From: Lachnospiraceae bacterium 10-1
GTDB lineage: Bacteria > Bacillota > Clostridia > Lachnospirales > Lachnospiraceae
DNA length: 64,000 nt
Direction of reading: 5' to 3'
NCBI GenBank assembly: GCA_000403495.2
Contig: KE159799.1
Location: 1,202,732-1,266,731 of the forward strand
Shown: positions 58,505 through 64,000 of the stretch, piece after piece
Numbering within the stretch: the stretch's first letter is position 1
Layout: each line of letters opens with the position of its first letter
Position numbers and translations under genes: made by a program
Notes under the pieces: model-generated
Seen by the model: only the letters and a program-made list of their open reading frames with translations
What the model was told of the DNA's origin: nothing
Database searches by the model: none

Positions 58505-60814
58505 CTATTTTAATTTCCAGATATCCCTGTTATACTCAGCAATGGTTCTGTCAGATGAGAAGAAGCCGGCCTTTGCAATGTTGACAAGCATCATCTTTTT
58601 CCACTTCTGGCGGTCTTCATAATCTGCAAATGCTCTGTCCTTCGCTTCAATGTAATCTTCCAGATCAAGCAATGTCATAAACCAGTCTTTATTAACCAGC
58701 TCTTTGTAAAGACGCTCCAGATTTTCCTTATGGCCTGCCTTAAGTGCCTGCTCGCTTATGATAAAGTCAACAGCCTCCCTGATCACAGGACTCTTTTCAT
58801 AAAAATCTTTTGAAACATAATCGGCTTTCTCATAGTGGGCAATAACTGCCTCAGATTTTTCACCAAAGATATAAATATTGTCATCCCCTACAAGCTCATG
58901 AATTTCTACGTTTGCACCATCAGAAGTTCCTAAGGTAACAGCACCGTTTAACATAAATTTCATGTTCCCGGTACCTGATGCTTCCTTCGATGCAAGTGAA
59001 ATCTGCTCTGAAATATCGCAGGCAGGAATCAGCTTTTCCGCGTAGCTTACATTGTAGTTTTCTACCATAAGTACTGTCATGTAAGGGCTTACTTCCGGAT
59101 CATTTTTAATAATTTCCTGTAATACCAAAAGAAGATGGATAATATCCTGGGCGATCACGTAAGCAGGTGCCGCCTTTGCTCCGAAAATAAAAGTGAGAGG
59201 TCTTACCGGCTTCTTTCCACTCTTAATCTCCAAATACTTATGAATGATATAAAGAGCATTCATCTGCTGACGCTTATACTCATGGAGTCTTTTTACCTGA
59301 ATATCAAATATTGACTCAGGATTTAATGTAACTCCTTCTGCTTCTTTCACATAAGCAGCCAGCTCTTTCTTGCGGTTCATCTTAATTTCTGCAAGACGGT
59401 CAAGCACTGCCTGGTCATCCTTGTACTCCAAAAGTTTTTCAAGCTTATCAGCATCTTTTTTATATCCATCACCTATTGTTTGTGATAAGAAACCTGCTAA
59501 TTCACGATTACAGCTAAGAAGCCATCTTCTAAAGGTAATACCGTTGGTCTTATTATTAAACTTTTCAGGATATATTTTATAAAAATTATTTAACTCTGAA
59601 TCTTTCAGAATTTCAGTATGGATAGCAGCAACACCGTTAACGGAAAATCCATAATGGATGTCAATATGTGCCATATGCACCCTGTTATTTTCATCAATAA
59701 TCTGTACCTTGGAATCATCATATTTTGCGGCAATCCTCTTATCTAATTCTTTGATATAAGGAACAAGCTGAGGCACTACCTTTTCCAAATAGGCAAGAGG
59801 CCACTTTTCCAATGCTTCTGCAAGGATTGTGTGATTGGTATAAGCACAGGTCTTGCTGACTACTTCAATTGCTTCATCCATAGTAAATGCTTTTTCCTCA
59901 ACTAAAATACGAATCAGTTCGGGAATAACCATGGTAGGATGAGTGTCATTGATCTGAATTACAGCATGCTCATACATTTTACGCAGATCGTATTTCTTTT
60001 CCTTCATTTCGCGTAAAATAAGCTGTGCAGCATTACATACCATAAAATACTGCTGATAAATGCGCAGTAAATTACCTGCCTCATCAGAGTCATCCGGATA
60101 CAGGAACAAGGTTAAGTTCTTTTCAATCTGCTCTTTATCAAAACTGATTCCGTCTTTAACAAGGCTTTCATCTATAGACTCAATATCAAATAGTCTAAGT
60201 TTATTGACTCCACTGTCATAACCAGCAACATCAATATCATAAAGACGCGACGTTACCTTCTTATTGCCAAAGAATACCTCAAAAGAGACATCAGACTTGG
60301 TAAGCCATGAGTTTTCTTCAATCCAGTCATTCTTTTCGGCTGTCTGAAGTTTATCTTTAAACACTTGTTTAAAAAGTCCAAAATGATAATTAAGACCAAT
60401 GCCTTCCCCAGGAAGACCTAATGTTGCAATAGAATCCAAAAAGCATGCTGCAAGTCTTCCAAGCCCACCATTTCCAAGTGACGGTTCCGGTTCAATCTCC
60501 TCAATAACAGAAAGATTTTTTCCATTGTTCTTCAAAATCTGATCGATTTTATCATAAATGCCTAAATTGATCAAATTGTTAGATAAAAGCTTTCCGATCA
60601 AAAATTCTGCTGAAATGTAATAAATCTTTTTTTCTCCTTCATTGGTATCAGAAACAGACATTACCCTCTTGGCATATGCCAATACCGTATAGTATGTTTC
60701 CTGATCAGTCAACTCAGCCAATGACTTGCCGAACATTTCCTTTGCAACCTCCATAAGCTGCTGCTCCATGTTCAAAACTAATACATCTCTTTGTAAATTT
60801 GTTTGTGCTGCCAT
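58505..60814 (-). CDS. glgP: glycogen/starch phosphorylase
   Basis: The 769-residue PLP enzyme releases glucose 1-phosphate from alpha-glucans. It shows [37 protein letters not shown], the domain [16 protein letters not shown] and the PLP lysine in [20 protein letters not shown]. The C-terminal catalytic half is very well conserved, and length is normal for bacterial enzymes. The N-terminus before residue 30 is unusual. It has its own promoter with a LacI-type operator and its own terminator. No other glycogen genes are adjacent. Confidence 0.95.
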   Translation of the reverse strand: MAAQTNLQRDVLVLNMEQQLMEVAKEMFGKSLAELTDQETYYTVLAYAKRVMSVSDTNEGEKKIYYISAEFLIGKLLSNNLINLGIYDKIDQILKNNGKNLSVIEEIEPEPSLGNGGLGRLAACFLDSIATLGLPGEGIGLNYHFGLFKQVFKDKLQTAEKNDWIEENSWLTKSDVSFEVFFGNKKVTSRLYDIDVAGYDSGVNKLRLFDIESIDESLVKDGISFDKEQIEKNLTLFLYPDDSDEAGNLLRIYQQYFMVCNAAQLILREMKEKKYDLRKMYEHAVIQINDTHPTMVIPELIRILVEEKAFTMDEAIEVVSKTCAYTNHTILAEALEKWPLAYLEKVVPQLVPYIKELDKRIAAKYDDSKVQIIDENNRVHMAHIDIHYGFSVNGVAAIHTEILKDSELNNFYKIYPEKFNNKTNGITFRRWLLSCNRELAGFLSQTIGDGYKKDADKLEKLLEYKDDQAVLDRLAEIKMNRKKELAAYVKEAEGVTLNPESIFDIQVKRLHEYKRQQMNALYIIHKYLEIKSGKKPVRPLTFIFGAKAAPAYVIAQDIIHLLLVLQEIIKNDPEVSPYMTVLMVENYNVSYAEKLIPACDISEQISLASKEASGTGNMKFMLNGAVTLGTSDGANVEIHELVGDDNIYIFGEKSEAVIAHYEKADYVSKDFYEKSPVIREAVDFIISEQALKAGHKENLERLYKELVNKDWFMTLLDLEDYIEAKDRAFADYEDRQKWKKMMLVNIAKAGFFSSDRTIAEYNRDIWKLK

Positions 60815-60932
60815 AATTTCCTCCTGATTTTTAAATTATTTTTTCAGCCTTTTATCATATACATTTTCGCTTCCATGTTACTGCCAATCTTTTTCATCTA
60901 TATTTTTCCATATATTTTAACTTGACATACTG

Positions 60933-60961
60933 AGTGTAACACAGGAAAACGTTTTCCGCAA
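60933..60961 (-). promoter_or_regulatory. glgP promoter with a LacI/CcpA-type operator in its spacer
   Basis: TTGCGG (60956-60961), 17 bases, TACACT (60933-60938) on the minus strand. The perfect 14-base palindrome GGAAAACGTTTTCC (60944-60957) fills the spacer and touches the -35. The central CG fits LacI-family binding; it is two mismatches from the CcpA cre consensus. Confidence 0.65.
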
Positions 60962-60969
60962 GTAAAAAA

Positions 60970-61011
60970 TGAAAAAAATAAAAGACGCAGGGGCTTTCAT
61001 CCCTGCGTCTT
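60970..61011 (-). terminator. terminator of the chemotaxis operon
   Basis: AAGACGCAGGG and CCCTGCGTCTT (11 bp) followed by TTTATTTTTTT on the minus strand. Confidence 0.85.
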
Positions 61012-61030
61012 AAATTAATGCTTATAATTC

Positions 61031-62494
61031 TTAATATTTATCAAAACCATCTCCTAAAGAGATCACCTGCTCATTTGCATTTGATGCAGAGCTCTGATAA
61101 GAGGAGCCTTTATAGGAAGAGGAGCTTCCTGAACCTAAATTGTAAATGGAAAGCATTTCCCTCATTCTGGATGCCTGGTTGGACAGTTCCTCGCTGGCTG
61201 CCGCACATTCCTCGCTGGTTGCGGAGTTGGTCTGTACCACCTGGGATACCTGGCTGATTGCCTGCTCGATCTGTGCCACTGCTGTTGCCTGGTAGTTGGA
61301 GGATTCTGCAATGCCGTTGATAATTACTTCGCTCTGCTGTACCACCTTGGCAATGGCATCCATTGCTTTTGCTGTATCATCTGCAATCTTGCTTCCTGCG
61401 TTAACCTTGCCGATGGATGCTTCAATCAGCTCTGCCGTCTCTGCCGCTGCTGCCGCACTCTTGGCTGCAAGGCTTCTTACTTCTTCTGCAACTACTGCAA
61501 ATCCCTTTCCTGCTTCCCCTGCACGTGCTGCCTCAACTGCCGCATTTAATGCAAGGATGTTGGTCTGGAATGCAATGTCATCAATGGTCTTGATGATCTT
61601 TGAAATGCTTTCTGATGATTTGTTGATGTCCTGCATTGCAGCCATCATGCTCTTCATCTGTTCATTTCCTTCCTTAACATCACCGATTGCCACGCCTACC
61701 AGGTTAGATGCCTCGTTTGCCTGTTCTGCGTTCTGTTTTGTCTTCTCTGCAATTTCATCAATGGATGCCGTAATCTCTTCGATAGCGCTTGCCTGCTCGG
61801 TTGATCCCTGGGCCAGCGCCTGGCTTGCACTTGCTACCTGGGAGGAGCTCACTGTAACCTGTGAACCAGCATCACTGATATTGGAAAGTGCGTTAAAGTT
61901 ATCATCTACCAGTTTCTTAAGCGCATTACCAAGCACATCTTCACTGGATTTCACATTTACCTGAACTGTAAGATTACCATTTGACACTTCTTCTGCAACC
62001 TGTGCCTGATATTTTATGTTATCAACCACCTCTGTATATTTGTCTACCAATTCACCAAATTCATCATTATGGAATTTTACCATTTCAATGTCAACACGTC
62101 CCATTGCAATATCACTTGCTGCTTTAGACAACTGTGCAACAGATTTGTTGATAATTTTAATCAGTGAAATTGCAATAACAATGGAAATTAAAACAGATAC
62201 TACGATCAATGTACCGCTTGCTATATTAGAAAAAGTAGCTGCATTTAATATATCTTCCATATCGGCTGTCTTTGAACTGGTAATCTTATCAATTAAAATC
62301 TGTGCTTTTGTTTCATCTGCACCGATTTCTTCCATTGTTTTATTGATAGTTGCAACTTCCTGCTCCTGCATTTTGACCACATCCTTGGTGATCGTACGTA
62401 CCGCAGAAATTCCTACCAGCACATTAATAATTGCAAGAATAATAGGAATCGCAAAGCCCAGAATCATTTTTGTTTTCATCTTCATGTCTTTCAT
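61031..62494 (-). CDS. methyl-accepting chemotaxis protein
   Basis: The 487-residue receptor has a first membrane segment ([19 protein letters not shown]), a very short outer part of about 55 residues (residues 33-87), a second segment ([20 protein letters not shown]), HAMP, and a long coiled-coil signalling domain with the hairpin tip [20 protein letters not shown] and [21 protein letters not shown] small outer domain suggests sensing of a small ligand, membrane state or partner protein. The C-terminus is Ser-rich and lacks a clear CheR pentapeptide. It is downstream of cheW by 13 bases. Confidence 0.93.
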   Translation of the reverse strand: MKDMKMKTKMILGFAIPIILAIINVLVGISAVRTITKDVVKMQEQEVATINKTMEEIGADETKAQILIDKITSSKTADMEDILNAATFSNIASGTLIVVSVLISIVIAISLIKIINKSVAQLSKAASDIAMGRVDIEMVKFHNDEFGELVDKYTEVVDNIKYQAQVAEEVSNGNLTVQVNVKSSEDVLGNALKKLVDDNFNALSNISDAGSQVTVSSSQVASASQALAQGSTEQASAIEEITASIDEIAEKTKQNAEQANEASNLVGVAIGDVKEGNEQMKSMMAAMQDINKSSESISKIIKTIDDIAFQTNILALNAAVEAARAGEAGKGFAVVAEEVRSLAAKSAAAAAETAELIEASIGKVNAGSKIADDTAKAMDAIAKVVQQSEVIINGIAESSNYQATAVAQIEQAISQVSQVVQTNSATSEECAAASEELSNQASRMREMLSIYNLGSGSSSSYKGSSYQSSASNANEQVISLGDGFDKY

Positions 62495-62507
62495 TTCTTC
62501 TTACCTC

Positions 62508-63041
62508 TCATTCTTCTTCTCCAGGCATATCATTCGCCTGTTCTACTATTGTTAAGTCCTCATCATTCAGCAGTTTGTCAGGATCCAGCAGCAGCTTCAC
62601 CGAATCTCCTACCTTCCCTATTCCATATACATATTTGTTATGCGTCTTGTCGTTTCTTCCGATCTTCGGCGGCGGCAGGATGTTCTCTTCCTTGATGTCC
62701 ACTACCTCCGCTATCTTCTCCACGATAAGCCCTACCAGCATTGACTTCACATTTATTACTATGATGCAGGTTCTGTCATTATACTCAAAGGGCTGCTGCT
62801 TGAATCGCAGCCTTACGTCTATTACCGGTATTACCTTTCCCCTTAAGTTGATCAGTCCCTTGATATAGTCCTCCGTCTCCGGTATCGCCGTGATCGTCTG
62901 GAACTGGATTATCTCGCTTACATACTGTATCTTCAGACCGAAATACTCATTCCCTGATTTAAACGTCATGTACATCCCCATCTGGGCGTCATGTTCGTTT
63001 ACATCCGTATGGCCTTCATGCATCTGCTTGTTTTCATCCAT
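62508..63041 (-). CDS. cheW: chemotaxis coupling protein
   Basis: The 177-residue protein couples receptors to CheA. It shows the CheW fold signatures YFGLKIQYVSEIIQFQTITA, IKGLINLRGKVIPVIDVRLR and VEKIAEVVDIKEENILPPPK. The hydrophilic head (MDENKQMHEGHTDVNEHD) is about 20 residues longer than typical. It lies between cheA and mcp, so the three are surely one operon. The coding strand prefers G- and C-ending codons more than genes further left. Confidence 0.93.
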   Translation of the reverse strand: MDENKQMHEGHTDVNEHDAQMGMYMTFKSGNEYFGLKIQYVSEIIQFQTITAIPETEDYIKGLINLRGKVIPVIDVRLRFKQQPFEYNDRTCIIVINVKSMLVGLIVEKIAEVVDIKEENILPPPKIGRNDKTHNKYVYGIGKVGDSVKLLLDPDKLLNDEDLTIVEQANDMPGEEE

Positions 63042-63102
63042 TTCTTTTACCTTTCCTTTCTGTCTTTTTTGTTTTGTCCAGGCTTGGCTGAACTTAAAAC
63101 CT

Positions 63103-64000
63103 TTATTCTACCAGCCCCGCTGCATCCAGTATCAGCGCTATGCTTCCATCTCCCAGCTGGGTACAGCCCGACAGGCCTTTCACTTTCTTTATGTAGGACG
63201 GGATCGGTTTTACCACGATCTCCTGCTCCCCGATCAGCTTGTCAACAAAAAGGCAGACCTTCTTTTCTTCCACTTCCAGGATCAGCATTACTCCGTCTTC
63301 TATGGATTCCTTATACTCCGACATGCCATACCATTTCCCCAGGCGTACCACCGGGTAGCACTCCCCGCGGATCATGATGTATTCATCACCGTCCGGCTCA
63401 TGGATCATCATGTCTTCCTTCACTCGCACGAATTCCTTGATCACTCCTGTCTCCAGTACGAATGAGGAATTCCCTGTCTCCATCACGATTCCGTCTATGA
63501 TCGCAAGCGTAAGCGGGATCTTAAGGCTCATTATGCTTCCAAAGCCAGGCGTGCTCTCTATATCCAGCGTTCCTCCGATCTGCTGGATGTTCTGCACCAC
63601 CACGTCCATTCCCACTCCTCTTCCTGAATACTCCGTCACCTGTTCATTGGTGGAGAATCCCGGAAGGGTGATAAACTGGTATACTTCCTTGTCCGTATAT
63701 GCCGAATCCGGCTTGTTCTCGTCAAGGATTCCCTGCTTCCTTGCCTTCGCAAGTATCTTTTCACGGTCCAGTCCTTTTCCGTTGTCCTCTACGCTGATCC
63801 ATACCTTGCCTGCTTCCGTTCTTGCAGACATGATTACTTTCCCTTTGTCCGGCTTTCCGCTGTCTACCCTCTCTTCATTGGTTTCTATTCCATGATCCAC
63901 AGCATTTCTTACCAGGTGCATAAGAGGATCCGATATATGCTCGATGATGTTCTTGTCTACTTCCGTATGCTCTCCCACCATCTCAAACTCTATGTCTTTT
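63103..64000 (-). CDS. cheA: chemotaxis histidine kinase CheA (5' end outside window)
   Basis: The C-terminal 298 residues of CheA are present; the frame is open to the window edge, so the gene starts further right. Visible are the P4 kinase domain (PLMHLVRNAVDHGIETNEER, SVEDNGKGLDREKILAKARK, GFSTNEQVTEYSGRGVGMDV) and the P5 CheW-like coupling domain (TLAIIDGIVMETGNSSFVLE, LFVDKLIGEQEIVVKPIPSY). The histidine phosphotransfer and dimerisation domains lie outside. cheW follows by 61 bases. The ATG visible at 63981 is internal, because codons upstream (KDIEFEMVGEH) belong to the same domain. Confidence 0.93.
   Translation of the reverse strand, partial: KDIEFEMVGEHTEVDKNIIEHISDPLMHLVRNAVDHGIETNEERVDSGKPDKGKVIMSARTEAGKVWISVEDNGKGLDREKILAKARKQGILDENKPDSAYTDKEVYQFITLPGFSTNEQVTEYSGRGVGMDVVVQNIQQIGGTLDIESTPGFGSIMSLKIPLTLAIIDGIVMETGNSSFVLETGVIKEFVRVKEDMMIHEPDGDEYIMIRGECYPVVRLGKWYGMSEYKESIEDGVMLILEVEEKKVCLFVDKLIGEQEIVVKPIPSYIKKVKGLSGCTQLGDGSIALILDAAGLVE

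Overview
The window reads as low-to-middle GC Clostridia, most likely a butyrate-forming, motile gut Lachnospiraceae. The evidence is a thl-crt-hbd-bcd-etfB-etfA butyrate operon in the Butyrivibrio/Roseburia order, rubrerythrin and high-molecular-weight rubredoxin for an anaerobe's oxygen defence, a chemotaxis cluster, and strong AGGAGG ribosome sites. Nearly all chromosomal genes lie on the minus strand. No rRNA, tRNA or CRISPR array was found.

Bases 1 to about 12185 are the right-hand part of an integrated mobilizable element of the Tn4451/TnpX kind that runs off the left edge of the window. From its right end inward it carries tnpV, three plus-strand accessory genes (sigma-like protein, zinc-finger protein, small protein), tnpW and the large serine recombinase tnpX, an actin-type ParM with a ParR-like partner, a structured non-coding block with a candidate oriT, a MobA/MobL relaxase, a small serine recombinase, and an AT-rich cargo operon. 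The cargo encodes a ten-residue-repeat protein, a small acidic protein and a transglutaminase-like cysteine enzyme. The cargo promoter sits between inverted repeats beside the small recombinase. The element lies inside gltD, the small subunit of glutamate synthase, so gltD is cut at about codon 280 while gltB upstream is intact.

Bases 12.2-26.3 kb hold gltB with a hairpin leader, a CPBP membrane protease, a HAD phosphatase, an S1-domain protein, rbr and hrb behind a palindromic operator, a membrane LuxR-type regulator with a membrane partner, an ABC-F ATPase, and MetY. Bases 26.4-33 kb are the butyrate operon, with a Rex-like box at its promoter and unusually structured gaps between genes. 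Bases 33-47 kb hold a hybrid kinase and response regulator, an HD hydrolase, a four-repeat secreted protein, hflK/hflC behind what looks like a yybP-ykoY manganese riboswitch, an M23 peptidase, two glycosylation-type membrane proteins, ribosome hibernation factor, a DnaA-box cluster, and an NlpC/P60 hydrolase with a WalR-type box.

Bases 47-64 kb hold trxB, an SDR reductase, metF, GtrA, a flavodoxin-membrane fusion under a PadR regulator, a MerR/TipAS regulator, an Rpn-type nuclease with a possible ribosome-site switch, a MATE exporter, a LacI regulator, glycogen phosphorylase with a LacI-type operator inside its promoter, and mcp, cheW and partial cheA. All family assignments come from reading motifs by eye; no database search was run.
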